DNA of 64,000 nt from positions 186,001-250,000 of the forward strand of contig NZ_WVID01000009.1 of NCBI RefSeq assembly GCF_010091925.1. The letters are read 5' to 3'. The position numbers and the translations under genes were made by a program. The notes under the pieces were generated by a model. That model worked only from the letters and a program-made list of their open reading frames with translations, made no database searches and was not told where the DNA came from. The DNA comes from Nostoc sp. B(2019) (GTDB taxonomy: Bacteria; Cyanobacteriota; Cyanobacteriia; Cyanobacteriales; Nostocaceae). Shown here piece by piece: positions 34,334 to 44,127 of this stretch. Each line of letters opens with the position of its first letter. Position 1 is the stretch's first letter.

Positions 34334-36859
34334 TTACAACACAATAATTGCCCACATACTAGCTCCTAGTCCAATAGCTGCTAAATGTTGCCAAAGGAGC
34401 GATCGCACTGGTTGCTTTGCAATCTTTTGCGTTAATAAAATCGTCAATAACACTGAGAAAATTAGGGTTGTACCTTGCAGAAAGTCAATCACAGCAGGGT
34501 GTGCTACCAAAATTGGTAATTGCTCACCATTCAAACCAAAAGTAGCAAAAGTCACAGGTAAAATTCGCCCGCCTTCACCCAAACCCAAACGCAGATAGTG
34601 AGCCAAGTTTCCCCCCAAAACTAATGGCAGATAGCCATAAGCAAGCTCTACAAATGGTCGAGACTTACGCTGAAAATTGAACAATCGAAGTAAGCTGTAT
34701 GCTGCAAAGGTAGCTGCTGCCGGGATAATTAACACTAGCAGCGACAATCCCAAGTGCTGCCAAAACTGAGTTAAATCCAATTGTAACCCTAACCAAGATT
34801 GCACTTCTGGCAAACGATGCAGATATACACCACCCAATAGCAAAAACAATAATGCTACTTCATAGGTGCGGGGTACATGCGTTGTCCACAGTTCAATACC
34901 AGGAGGACGCAAGTTGAACTCGACGGAACGATGGGGACAAGCTTTTAGGCAAGTCATACATAGCACGCAATCTCTGTTATCTTCTAACTGCGCTGGGTGA
35001 GAATATAAGGGACATCCATTTGTTTCCATCCCTTCACCCTTTTGCGGCCCACCTTTATAGCACTGATAAGTGGTGCAAGTGGCAGAACAGATGCCTTGCT
35101 GTGCCCGAAGTTCGGTCATCGAAAGTTTGGCAAATAAACCATTCATCCCGCCAATGGGACAGAGATAGCGACACCAAAACCGCCGCTCAAAAATAGCAGA
35201 GAAAATCATCGCCCCAGCGGTAATTAATAACAGCAAACAAGCGGAAAGGTAAGCAGTATTTTCTAATTTCCAGAGTTCTTCCCACAAGAAAATTAAGGTA
35301 AACAGCCCAAACATAAACCATCCGCCCCATTTCTCAGCTTGTTGTCTCGGCCAGCGTTTGAGTTGTCGAGGCCACAGCCATAACGATAACTTTTGGGTAA
35401 TTTCCCCGTAAATCATGAAGGGACAGACAGAGCACCACACACGACCCAAAAAGGGAAAGAGAAATAGGAAGAAAGGCCACCACCAAGCCCAAAATAGATT
35501 TAAAACGAAATTGCGATCGCGTGTTTGAGGCCCAACAAATAACACTACAATAATGATGGCAAAAGCAGCTGCGGTAAAACCATAATTAATGCGATCGGGC
35601 CACCACGGACTACGTAAAAACTTCCGTAAACTAGGATAGGCATTTAAAAGATTCACCCGAAATCGTTTTTTCTTCGTTTCGGCTGGCCAAAAGATTTCTT
35701 CTGTTAATTCACTAGCATCCTGCGCTTGGACTATTGCCCGTTCTACCAAATTTTTCAACTCTTTGAGATTGCCTGGAAAATCGTAGGACTGCAAGCGGCG
35801 CAGAGCTTCTGGGGTAATGTGTGGTTTAGGAATACCTCTAGCCTGTGTGTAAAGACTAGTATAATATTCCACCTGAGTTTGAATATCAGTTTTCCGTACC
35901 CGTAGCGGCGGTACTTTAATAATATGACCAACACAACGTTCAATTGTCGGCTGAGTTTTCTCTGAAACAATCAGAATACGTGCTTTGCTGGGGCGGGCTT
36001 GGGCGGTTGGCTCTCCGGGACGAGTAACGGGGGTATATGTGCCAGTTTTTAGCAACTGTGTCACAGCAGGTAATAACTCACTTGGCAATTCTTGGATGTT
36101 ATTAAAAACTAAAGTGCCTTCCCCTAGCCATTCCAACAGTCCTGGTTTGCCACCAAAACGACCGAATAAATCTGCACCGCTAGTTTGGAGAATACCACAA
36201 TTAACTTTAATAATTGGTTCTCGCCTTTTTGGAGAGCCAAAGTGGATTAAGGCAGCTATATTGTCTTTTTCTAATCCTGGTTCACCGAAAATGTTTACTG
36301 ATTTGCGGTCAGCAGCAGCTTCTCTAATTTGCTCCCGCAGACGTACAGCATAGCGACTTGTACCCACAATTCCCCGTTGTGCTTTGGTGACTAAATATGG
36401 TCGTAAAGCAAGGGAACGTTCTTGTTCATAGCTTAGAGCAGATGTTACCTGAGCCAATTCTTGAGCTAATTGGCGGGAAAAAGCTTGATTAATTTCGGGG
36501 TATTGGGTAGCAAAAGCGCGAAATTTAGCAGCAGGTACAACCCACAAATGACATTCTGTTAAGGCGGTAATTGTAAACGGAGTTGATTCATCCAACAGCA
36601 GTTCTTTGAGGTGAATTACTGCGCCAGGGAGGAATCCACAGGCTAAAGCTGAGTTGGTTTGATTGGTGCTACTGCTTTCAAGTTGACCTTGGATGAGAAT
36701 ATAAAGCGCTTCTGGAGGAGTACCTTCGCTAACTAGGTTAGTTTGGGCTGGTACAACTTGTTCTTCGATGACTTCGGCGATCGCATTCAACACCGTAGGT
36801 GAGAGAATTCCTAAAGTCGAGCGTTCTTGTAGCCATATAACCGTTTCTGGAGATGTCAT
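34334..36859 (-). CDS. cNMP-binding / degenerate sigma-54 AAA / iron-sulfur membrane fusion
   Basis: 841 residues. Residues about 15-130: cyclic-nucleotide-binding domain. About 150-395: AAA domain of NtrC type, ending in the FIS-like helix region (YDFPGNLKELKNLVERAIV). Walker A is weak (GEPGLEKD), Walker B has NN for the acidic pair (GTLVFNNIQEL), and the sigma-54-contacting GAFTGA loop is lost. About 410-841: a membrane domain like NapH/NosR with Cys motifs CSVCPF, CRYLCPIGG, CSATCTTYQC and CVLCMTCLKACP for two or more 4Fe-4S clusters. Cyanobacteria lack sigma-54, so the AAA part probably has a new role, such as sensing and gating electron flow. Confidence 0.85.
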   Translation of the reverse strand: MTSPETVIWLQERSTLGILSPTVLNAIAEVIEEQVVPAQTNLVSEGTPPEALYILIQGQLESSSTNQTNSALACGFLPGAVIHLKELLLDESTPFTITALTECHLWVVPAAKFRAFATQYPEINQAFSRQLAQELAQVTSALSYEQERSLALRPYLVTKAQRGIVGTSRYAVRLREQIREAAADRKSVNIFGEPGLEKDNIAALIHFGSPKRREPIIKVNCGILQTSGADLFGRFGGKPGLLEWLGEGTLVFNNIQELPSELLPAVTQLLKTGTYTPVTRPGEPTAQARPSKARILIVSEKTQPTIERCVGHIIKVPPLRVRKTDIQTQVEYYTSLYTQARGIPKPHITPEALRRLQSYDFPGNLKELKNLVERAIVQAQDASELTEEIFWPAETKKKRFRVNLLNAYPSLRKFLRSPWWPDRINYGFTAAAFAIIIVVLFVGPQTRDRNFVLNLFWAWWWPFFLFLFPFLGRVWCSVCPFMIYGEITQKLSLWLWPRQLKRWPRQQAEKWGGWFMFGLFTLIFLWEELWKLENTAYLSACLLLLITAGAMIFSAIFERRFWCRYLCPIGGMNGLFAKLSMTELRAQQGICSATCTTYQCYKGGPQKGEGMETNGCPLYSHPAQLEDNRDCVLCMTCLKACPHRSVEFNLRPPGIELWTTHVPRTYEVALLFLLLGGVYLHRLPEVQSWLGLQLDLTQFWQHLGLSLLVLIIPAAATFAAYSLLRLFNFQRKSRPFVELAYGYLPLVLGGNLAHYLRLGLGEGGRILPVTFATFGLNGEQLPILVAHPAVIDFLQGTTLIFSVLLTILLTQKIAKQPVRSLLWQHLAAIGLGASMWAIIVL

Positions 36860-36954
36860 ATTGGTTTCTCCGTGCAGGTTGTTGTATAAATATAAAAAGA
36901 ATTATCCCTTGAAATCTGGATCAAGAATTCATAATTCTAAATATTGGATTAAGT

Positions 36955-37398
36955 TCAGATCGAGCTACACTTTACCTTTTCCCTTAATTTCTCCAGTAAG
37001 CTCCAAGACCTTTTTTCATTCTCAGATATAAACAGAGGAAGCCAGTACACTGCTTTCTCTAACAACCTATTACTCTCATCATTCAAATCTTCAATTAATT
37101 TTACTACTGACTTAAATCCCAGCTTGGGAATTGCAAATTCTAACCATAACTTAATAGATTGAGCATTAGATTTTACAACTCCATAGTTGAACAATCTTGT
37201 TACATAATCTCTTGTGTGCAAAACCTTCTTTGCAATTGCAATAGTAATCTGACTTTTTTGTTCAACCATGCTCTTGATAACTTCATACGCTTCAACTTCA
37301 GGTATTGACTTCAGATACTCCAAAATTACCTTTTCTTCATGAGAAGACAAGGATCTATAAGTGCTGGTTTGTATTAAATTTTGAATATGATCATTCAT
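36955..37398 (-). CDS. Candidate immunity protein
   Basis: 147 residues, all-helical and soluble (SSHEEKVILEYLKSIPEVEA; AIPKLGFKSVVKLIEDLNDE). The ATG lies three bases after the stop of the toxin-like frame, the usual arrangement of toxin C-terminal domains and their immunity genes. Low GC compared with the flanks. I do not recognise an immunity family; the assignment is from position. Confidence 0.6.
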   Translation of the reverse strand: MNDHIQNLIQTSTYRSLSSHEEKVILEYLKSIPEVEAYEVIKSMVEQKSQITIAIAKKVLHTRDYVTRLFNYGVVKSNAQSIKLWLEFAIPKLGFKSVVKLIEDLNDESNRLLEKAVYWLPLFISENEKRSWSLLEKLREKVKCSSI

Positions 37399-37401
37399 AA
37401 G

Positions 37402-37881
37402 TTATTGTAAAAAATCATACGGGTTGAAAAGGTCTAATGGTAAACCTGCGTTACCTGCTGAAGTCGCGGATGGTTTGTAGTGACCAGAAACATTATTCCA
37501 GTATTTAATTTGACCTTTATTGTTTTTATTGTGTCCAAAGCGAATTTGACCTGCAAAATCAACGTTGTTACCTCTTGCAATATCAATATGACTTCCCAAA
37601 CCAAATTTTTGTCTTGCTATATATATCTGGCCTCCCTGTACTACAAAGTTGTACTCACCATTAGGTGTAAACACTTTTTTGCGAGGTGTTTTATATCTCC
37701 ACTTCTTGCCATCAAACACAAGCTCATTACGTTGAATATAATTAGGAATATCTTCGGGATATAGATTTGGAAAATAGCCTGATGCTGAACTCCCTTCGGA
37801 TGGCAGTCCTGAATCAATAGTATGCCAAGGGTTAGAAAACAGTAGAGGATATTTTGTTAAATAAGAAAGTCTAAGCTGCAC
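37402..37881 (-). CDS. Orphan polymorphic-toxin C-terminal domain
   Basis: The domain runs from about FPNLYPEDIPNYIQRNELVF through TPNGEYNFVVQGGQIYIARQ, GSHIDIARGNNVDFAGQIRF and NNVSGHYKPSA to NAGLPLDLFNPYDFLQ. This pattern is known to me from the C-terminal ends of large secreted polymorphic toxins (probable nuclease; I cannot fix the type). There is no delivery domain, and the frame runs into the antisense of the transaldolase start. GTG at 37881 is the only reasonable start, without a ribosome-binding site. It is likely a displaced toxin tip, perhaps silent. Confidence 0.6.
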   Translation of the reverse strand: MQLRLSYLTKYPLLFSNPWHTIDSGLPSEGSSASGYFPNLYPEDIPNYIQRNELVFDGKKWRYKTPRKKVFTPNGEYNFVVQGGQIYIARQKFGLGSHIDIARGNNVDFAGQIRFGHNKNNKGQIKYWNNVSGHYKPSATSAGNAGLPLDLFNPYDFLQ

Positions 37882-37921
37882 ATCTGGTAAATTAATTTTG
37901 ACAATCGATTCAGAAAAAATT

Positions 37922-38557
37922 ATGGCATTATATTTGGACTCAGCGATCGCATCTGATGCTGAAGCTGTTAAGCTTTGGGGTTGGGTAAAGGGCATTACAA
38001 CCAATCCAACGCTTTTGGCTCAAAGCGATACCCCACCAGAAACTACGCTCAAAAAATTAGTTACCTTGACATCTGGGCCGTTATACTATCAACTTGTGGC
38101 ATCTAATAAAGATGAGATGCTGACTGAAGGTAGGAAAGCTTTTGAAATTATTGGTTCGCAAACAATATTAAAGATTCCTGCAACACCTGTAGGGTTTGAG
38201 GTGGTGGCGAGTTTGTCGTCAGAAATTACTTGTTCGGTGACAGCAATATATAGTGCAGCACAAGCAGCAGTAGCACGGGAGGCGGGGGCTAAGATTGCCA
38301 TAGCTTATGTAAATCGCGCTACCCGATTGTTAGGTGATGGTATTGCTTTGGTGCGGGATATGGCTAGTGTACTCAAAGGTAGCGATACAGAAATCCTCGC
38401 AGCTAGTATCAAATCTCCGCAAGAAGCAGCAGAATCGCTACAAGCTGGAGCGCATCATCTAACTTTACCTTTAACAATGTTGCAGGCGATCGCAACTCAT
38501 GAATTATCACAAAAAACTGTTGAAGAATTCGCTAAAGGAGGCATCGGTTTAAAATAA
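37922..38557 (+). CDS. Transaldolase / fructose-6-phosphate aldolase family
   Basis: 211 residues from the ATG at 37922 (MALYLDSAIASDAEAVKLWG); the frame runs further upstream but only into the toxin antisense. The Schiff-base Lys is Lys84 in TILKIPAT, and TTNPTLL and the final GGIGL region match the small TalC/FSA group, which transfers dihydroxyacetone units or cleaves fructose-6-phosphate. Cytoplasmic. Which of the two activities it has cannot be read from these motifs alone. Confidence 0.9.
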   Translation: MALYLDSAIASDAEAVKLWGWVKGITTNPTLLAQSDTPPETTLKKLVTLTSGPLYYQLVASNKDEMLTEGRKAFEIIGSQTILKIPATPVGFEVVASLSSEITCSVTAIYSAAQAAVAREAGAKIAIAYVNRATRLLGDGIALVRDMASVLKGSDTEILAASIKSPQEAAESLQAGAHHLTLPLTMLQAIATHELSQKTVEEFAKGGIGLK

Positions 38558-38584
38558 TTCATAATTCATAATTCGTAATTCGTA
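38557..38584. repeat. Heptanucleotide repeat (ATTCATA)2 (ATTCGTA)2
   Basis: Four exact head-to-tail 7-mers starting at the last base of the transaldolase gene. STRR type, as at 3339 and 15441. Confidence 0.85.
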
Positions 38585-38591
38585 ATTAAAT

Positions 38592-38684
38592 ATGAGTTTG
38601 TTTGATGTGCCTAATCTCTGGGTTCCGTTAGCACTTTTGGGTTTAATTATCCTAGCTGCTATATTTTTTAGTCGCGGTAACTGA
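38592..38684 (+). CDS. Possible 30-residue membrane peptide
   Basis: ATG frame reading MSLFDVPNLWVPLALLGLII then LAAIFFSRGN and stop: one membrane helix with a basic end, like very small photosynthetic subunits. It follows the heptamer repeat; no good ribosome-binding site. Not matched to a named subunit. Confidence 0.35.
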   Translation: MSLFDVPNLWVPLALLGLIILAAIFFSRGN

Positions 38685-38916
38685 TTTTGAAAGCAAATAT
38701 GGTTGTGTTGCAAAAACAGGTATTGGTCTGGTACAAGAGGAAATCTCAGGCGGTGGCTGGGGTCATCCTGTGCAACGCCTTAAAATGAATTTGAGGTAGG
38801 TGGAGAGCGATCGCTCTTTTTCCTCATTGACTTACTTGATATGATTGCGGCTTATATTAGGCATCGCTCTTTTTGAGATGTAAGCTAAAAGCACAAAAGA
38901 TATGAGTTAACATCCT

Positions 38917-39705
38917 ATGCAGCAGTCCACAAGAGGCAATTACCGGGATCTTTGGCGGCAGCTTGTTACTTTGGCTGCAATCTTGGGTGCTTTCGTTGTC
39001 AACGTAGTATCGAACATTTTTCCACTCAATGGACTCAGCATAGGGGAAATTTCCAATACTTTGTTTAAAAATGTCCTGATTATTCCTGCTAATTACGCCT
39101 TTGCTATCTGGGGGCTGATTTACCTTGGGTTGTTTGCTTTTGGGGTATACCAAGCTCTACCTGACCAACGACATGAGCCTGATTTACGTAAGACAGGTTA
39201 TCTGTTAGTGATTGCCTGTGTTGCTCAAAGTATCTGGGTGTATCTGTTTTTGTCTAGGCTTTTTGCTCTTTCTGTAATTGCAATGCTCTTGATTCTGTTG
39301 CCCCTGATTGCTGTTTATGTGCAGTTAGAAGTTGGCAACAAGCGTGTACCTCGGCTCAAAAAATGGTGTATTCACTTTCCTATCAGCATTTATCTAGGCT
39401 GGATTAGCGTGGCGACCATTGTCAACGTAGCGTGTGCTTTGTATTTTCACGGGTGGAACGGTTGGGGAATTTCTGCTGTAATATGGACTCTCATCATGTT
39501 ATTAATAGCAACAGCAGTTGCAGCAGTTATAGTCATCCAGCGTCGAGATATCGCTTATACAGGAGTAACACTCTGGGCATTGGTGGCGAACGCACTCAAA
39601 CACTCTGATAACTCAATGCTCAGAAATACCGTGTTGTTTTTGGCAATTGTCCTGATTTTGACCGCTACGATTAACAGCTTACGCCCCCAACAAGAACATA
39701 TTTAA
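38917..39705 (+). CDS. Tryptophan-rich sensory (TspO-related) membrane protein
   Basis: 262 residues with six to seven helices. The TspO/MBR-like pattern is seen in IPANYAFAIWGLIYLGLFAF, VACVAQSIWVYLFLSR with its paired aromatic residues, and SIYLGWISVATIVNVA. It is longer than classical TspO (about 160 residues), as in the cyanobacterial tryptophan-rich group. Ligand unknown; tetrapyrroles or carotenoids are possible. Confidence 0.8.
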   Translation: MQQSTRGNYRDLWRQLVTLAAILGAFVVNVVSNIFPLNGLSIGEISNTLFKNVLIIPANYAFAIWGLIYLGLFAFGVYQALPDQRHEPDLRKTGYLLVIACVAQSIWVYLFLSRLFALSVIAMLLILLPLIAVYVQLEVGNKRVPRLKKWCIHFPISIYLGWISVATIVNVACALYFHGWNGWGISAVIWTLIMLLIATAVAAVIVIQRRDIAYTGVTLWALVANALKHSDNSMLRNTVLFLAIVLILTATINSLRPQQEHI

Positions 39706-39712
39706 GGGACTA

Positions 39713-40351
39713 TTATGTTCCCGGACGAGAGCGAATACGATCGGGTATATGATGGCGATCGCCTAATATTTCTAACAAAGGGCCATTAACGTCAAATTTA
39801 ACCATACTTACCGACGCGACCAAAATATTCACCCGATAGCGATAGCGTCCCAAATCAATTCCCAGTAAACTGCAAAGCATAATCCGAATCGTGGCTTTAT
39901 GGGAAACTACTAAAACATTACCTTGGGGATGCTTTTCTTGAATTTCAGCAATTACAGGCATAGAACGGTTAGCAATATCTACCGCAGTTTCTCCACCTAG
40001 TGGTGCATTCCAAGCGGGTTCTGTCAGCCATTTTACATAGTTTTCTGCGTAATTCTCTTGGGCAAACGATTTACTCTTAGTTTCCCATTCGCCGTAACTA
40101 CCTTCTCTAAGTCCGTCACGCAACTGCATGTCCATCCCGATAGCATCACAAAATGGCTTGGCAGTTGCAATTGTGCGCTTCATCGGGCTAACATAAACAG
40201 CCTCCCACTTCAATTTTTGATAAACATCGGCAAAACCGGATGCCATCTGCATCCCCTCTGTTGTCAACTCCGCATCAGTTTCACCGCAGAAATTACCACT
40301 TTGACTAAAAGTAGTTTCTCCATGTCGCAGTAAATATAAATTGAGTGTCAT
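39713..40351 (-). CDS. Histidine phosphatase (phosphoglycerate-mutase family)
   Basis: 212 residues from the ATG at 40349-40351 (MTLNLYLLRHGETTFSQSGN). The phosphohistidine motif LRHGE, the second-site VSPMKRT, the Glu of REGSYGEWE and the second His (VVSHKATIR) are all present. This is a branch-1 histidine phosphatase acting on a phosphorylated sugar or nucleotide; the actual substrate is unknown. The convergent TspO-like gene ends 7 bases away. Confidence 0.9.
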   Translation of the reverse strand: MTLNLYLLRHGETTFSQSGNFCGETDAELTTEGMQMASGFADVYQKLKWEAVYVSPMKRTIATAKPFCDAIGMDMQLRDGLREGSYGEWETKSKSFAQENYAENYVKWLTEPAWNAPLGGETAVDIANRSMPVIAEIQEKHPQGNVLVVSHKATIRIMLCSLLGIDLGRYRYRVNILVASVSMVKFDVNGPLLEILGDRHHIPDRIRSRPGT

Positions 40352-40771
40352 AGCTTGTATCGCGATTGGGATAAAGGAGTTTGTGCAAAAATAAAATACC
40401 ATCAATCTCGCAATCGAGTATGTGACACCAGGACAAAGTAATCAACCAAAAAAGTCAATCAACCACAAACTTTTGAAATCGAAGACAAAAGTAGCAGTTT
40501 CAACTAGTGGGACTTAGACAAAAAGTAACCAGAAAAATACCTTAAATGTATATACAAAGGGACTTCGACATCGATTTGCTTAGTTTCTTGATATATCTGG
40601 GTTTCAAGTATTTAAGCGTTGTATCTACTGAAAATAGGGCAGGTAAAGACAATACAAGATTTGGGAAGAGTAATCCTGGCTGACGCGCAATCATAGTTGC
40701 ATTGAATCCTGGCTGAGAAATGTCATGATTGCAGGTCTGAGCGATGAACATTGCAGGTCGCTACACTTACC

Positions 40772-43700
40772 TCACAAATGGGTTGCAGAAGGAACTTTGT
40801 CATCATGACTAGAATCTAGCTGCTGAGGCGGACGACGTGGACTCATGCGATCGCGAATGCTTCCAATCACGATATATAGAATTGGTACGATAAATAGACT
40901 CAAGAAAGTTGAGACAATCATCCCGCCAGCCACGGCTGTACCAAGAGATTTTCTACTGGCTGCACCTGCGCCTTCAGGATTTACCAATGGCCAAACACCC
41001 AGAATAAAAGATAAGGAAGTCATAAGAATCGGTCGCAAGCGCTCTTGTGAAGCTTGTATTGCGGCTTTGGTCAGCGAAAGACCTTGATCTCGTAGTTGGT
41101 TGGCAAATTCTACAATCAAAATGGCATTTTTACTTGCCAGACCAATCAACATCACTAAACCAACCTGGCAAAATACATCATTAGCTAGACCACGCATCGA
41201 CTGCGCCAATAATGCCCCCAAGATGGCTAGGGGAACTGACAACATAATAATCAGTGGGTCAACATAGTTCTCATACTGAGCAGCTAGCACGAGGAAGACG
41301 AAGACAAGTCCCAATCCAAAAATTAAGGGTGCTAAACCCCCAGACTGCTTTTCTTCAGCGGTAATACCTGCCCATTCGTAACCCATACTTGCTGGTAAAA
41401 CCTCTTTTGCCAGTCCCTCCATTGCTGTGGTTGCTTGTCCAGAACTATAACCAGGAGCGGCGGAACCGTTAATTTCAATTGAGCGGAACAAGTTGAAGTG
41501 ATTAATCGTTTGCGCTCCGGTAGCAGGAGTAAGTTTCACCAAATTGCTCAGAGCAATCATCTGATTGTTGGCAGAGCGAACGTATAATTTACCGATATCC
41601 TCTGGGTTGGAGCGGAACTGAGCATCTGCTTGGACATACACCCGGTAAGTCCGCTGTAGCAAATTAAAGTCGTTGACATACCGCGAACCCAAGTAACTCT
41701 GTAGGGTATTAAAGATATCGTCTACGTCTACTTGCAAAGATTTGGCTTTGTTGCGGTCTACTTCAATCAATATCTGAGGCGTATTTGCACTAAAAGTGCT
41801 AAAAACAGCTTGCAATCCTGGTGTCTGATTACCGCGCTCTAGCAACTGACCCATAGTTTGCAACAGGTTATCTAAGCCGCTGTTACCTCTTCTGTCTTGT
41901 AGTTGAAATTGGAAACCGCCAAAACTGCCTAAACCCTGAATAGATGGCGGATTAACTGGAAAAATTCTTGCTTCGGGAATTGCCGATAGCACTCCTGTCA
42001 ACTTGCCAATGATAGCCTGTGCTGATTGTCCCGGTTCGTGACGATCGCCCCAAGGCTTGAGGGTCGTAAAAATTGCACCGCTATTAGCAGAGTTGCCACT
42101 AAAACCAAAGCCACCGATGGCGAAAGTACCCGTAACTTCGGGCAATTTCAGGATTTCTTTTTCTACCTGAGCCATGACTTTGCTGGTGTAGTTTAGCGAA
42201 ACTCCTTCTGGGCCTTGGATAATGGTGATGAAATAGCCTTGGTCATCATCGGGGATAAATGCTGTGGGTACGCGAGTATAAAGCCAGCCTGTCAGCCCCA
42301 AGGACAAGATAAATAGCAGCACAACGATCGCTTTTACACGATTCAAACGGTAGAGCGATCGCTCATACTTCCTACGTGTCCAATCAATAAACCTGTTAAT
42401 TCGTTCAAAAATCCAGCCCAACCAACCGCGTGGTCTTTGTCCCGGTCGCAGCAGCATGGCTGAGAGCGAGGGAGTCAAAGTTAGTGCCAGAAAGGTAGAA
42501 ATCAGCATCGAAAAGGCGATCGTGAGCGCAAATTGCTTATATATCTGTCCCGTAGATCCTGGAAAGAAGGCAACGGGGATAAATACAGCCATTAGCACTA
42601 AGGAAGTCGCAATTACTGCTCCAAACAGTTCCTTCATTGACTCAGAAGCAGCCTGGCGGGGCGACATGCCCTCATCTTCAATTAAGCGAGAGATATTTTC
42701 GACTATGATGATTGCGTCATCAACCACTAACCCAGTTGCCAAGGTTAAACCAAACATGGTTAGGGTGTTGATAGAAAATCCGAAAACTTTGATAAAGGCA
42801 AAAGTGCCAACCAAGGTTAAGGGAACTACAATCACCGGAATCAACGTGGTGCGCCAGTCTTGCAAGAAGATATAGATTACCAAGACTACAAGAGCGATCG
42901 CTTCTATCAACGTCTTGATCACTTCTGCTAGAGACGCTTCTACAAAGAGTGTCGTATCAAAGGCTACCTCATACTCCATTCCCGGTGGAAAACTTTGCCT
43001 TAGTCGTACCATTTCAGCTTTCACTGCTTTAGCAACGTCCAAAGCATTACTCCCCGGAGTGGGAAATATCCCCATACCCACACCCTCATTGCCTTTAAAT
43101 CGCAAGAAAGTGCTGTAATTTTCCGCTCCTAGTTCCGTCCTACCCACATCTTTCAACTTGATCAGTGTGCCATCCTCACCGGTCTTGATCACCATGTCAG
43201 CAAATTCCGTTGCCTCGCTCAACCTACCAAGAGCTTGCAAATCTATTTGATACATCTGCTCTGGCGATGTTGGCTGCTGCCCGATTTGCCCAGCACCCAC
43301 CTGTAAGTTTTGTTCATCGAGTGCATCGATCACATCCTGGGCAGTGAGGTTACGACTAGCAAGGCGGTTGGGGTCGAGCCACAGACGCATAGCATAGCGG
43401 CGTTCACCAAAAATCTGTACCTGGCCCACACCCTTGATTCTTTTGAGGGCATCTACTACGTATAGGTCAGCGTAATTACTTAGAAATACATTGTCGTAGT
43501 CTTTGTTATCTGAGTAAAGCCCGATCGCCAAAAGAATGTTGTTAGATTGCTTATTAACAACAACTCCCGTTCGCTGCACAACTTCTGGTAACAGCGGTTC
43601 GGCTAGAGACACACGATTTTGCACATCGACCGCTGCAATATCTTTATCCCGCGATGCATCAAATGTGACTGTAATCGTACTTGTGCCATTGTTACTGCTA

Positions 43701-43945
43701 CTTGAGGTCATATACTTCATGCCCTCAACGCCGTTAATTTGCCGCTCTAAGATAGTCGTAACCGTATTTTCTACAACTTCAGCAGTGGCTCCGACATAGT
43801 TAGCAGTAACATTAATTTGAGTCGGGCTGATCTCTGGATATTGATCTGTGGGCAATGTTGGAATACTGATTGCTCCTACCAGCAGAATGATGATGGCGCA
43901 GACACTCGTAAATACAGGTCGCTTAATAAAGAAGTCAACAAACAT
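40772..43945 (-). CDS. RND multidrug efflux transporter, HAE1 family
   Basis: 1057 residues, the full AcrB-type length, with twelve predicted helices and two large periplasmic loops. It begins MFVDFFIKRPVFTSVCAIII. The proton-relay pair is in GLVVDDAIIIVENI, and the second half carries the matching GLASKNAILIVEFAN segment. It exports drugs, detergents or metabolites with the adaptor encoded just upstream. The outer-membrane channel is not in the window. Confidence 0.95.
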   Translation of the reverse strand: MFVDFFIKRPVFTSVCAIIILLVGAISIPTLPTDQYPEISPTQINVTANYVGATAEVVENTVTTILERQINGVEGMKYMTSSSSNNGTSTITVTFDASRDKDIAAVDVQNRVSLAEPLLPEVVQRTGVVVNKQSNNILLAIGLYSDNKDYDNVFLSNYADLYVVDALKRIKGVGQVQIFGERRYAMRLWLDPNRLASRNLTAQDVIDALDEQNLQVGAGQIGQQPTSPEQMYQIDLQALGRLSEATEFADMVIKTGEDGTLIKLKDVGRTELGAENYSTFLRFKGNEGVGMGIFPTPGSNALDVAKAVKAEMVRLRQSFPPGMEYEVAFDTTLFVEASLAEVIKTLIEAIALVVLVIYIFLQDWRTTLIPVIVVPLTLVGTFAFIKVFGFSINTLTMFGLTLATGLVVDDAIIIVENISRLIEDEGMSPRQAASESMKELFGAVIATSLVLMAVFIPVAFFPGSTGQIYKQFALTIAFSMLISTFLALTLTPSLSAMLLRPGQRPRGWLGWIFERINRFIDWTRRKYERSLYRLNRVKAIVVLLFILSLGLTGWLYTRVPTAFIPDDDQGYFITIIQGPEGVSLNYTSKVMAQVEKEILKLPEVTGTFAIGGFGFSGNSANSGAIFTTLKPWGDRHEPGQSAQAIIGKLTGVLSAIPEARIFPVNPPSIQGLGSFGGFQFQLQDRRGNSGLDNLLQTMGQLLERGNQTPGLQAVFSTFSANTPQILIEVDRNKAKSLQVDVDDIFNTLQSYLGSRYVNDFNLLQRTYRVYVQADAQFRSNPEDIGKLYVRSANNQMIALSNLVKLTPATGAQTINHFNLFRSIEINGSAAPGYSSGQATTAMEGLAKEVLPASMGYEWAGITAEEKQSGGLAPLIFGLGLVFVFLVLAAQYENYVDPLIIMLSVPLAILGALLAQSMRGLANDVFCQVGLVMLIGLASKNAILIVEFANQLRDQGLSLTKAAIQASQERLRPILMTSLSFILGVWPLVNPEGAGAASRKSLGTAVAGGMIVSTFLSLFIVPILYIVIGSIRDRMSPRRPPQQLDSSHDDKVPSATHL

Positions 43946-43949
43946 GGGT

Positions 43950-44106
43950 ATTAGGTATTGGGGATTAGGTATTAGGGATTGGGTGTTGTATTGGTTGTTG
44001 GGTATTTAAGTATTGGGTCTTAAAGATTGGATATTTAGGTATTGGGAAACTCTTCCCCAGTCACGCCAGTTCGCTCAACGGAGGACGCCTCCGCACGCGA
44101 CTGGCT
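43950..44106. repeat. Degenerate ATTAGGTATTGGG repeats between the efflux genes
   Basis: The 182-base gap between adaptor and pump genes holds repeated short units (GTATTGGGGATTAGGTATTA, TTGGGTATTTAAGTATTGGG) and a GC-rich dispersed motif (GAGGACGCCTCCGCACGCGA) near 44080. Confidence 0.65.
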
Positions 44107-44127
44107 CCCCAGTCCCAGTCCCCATTT

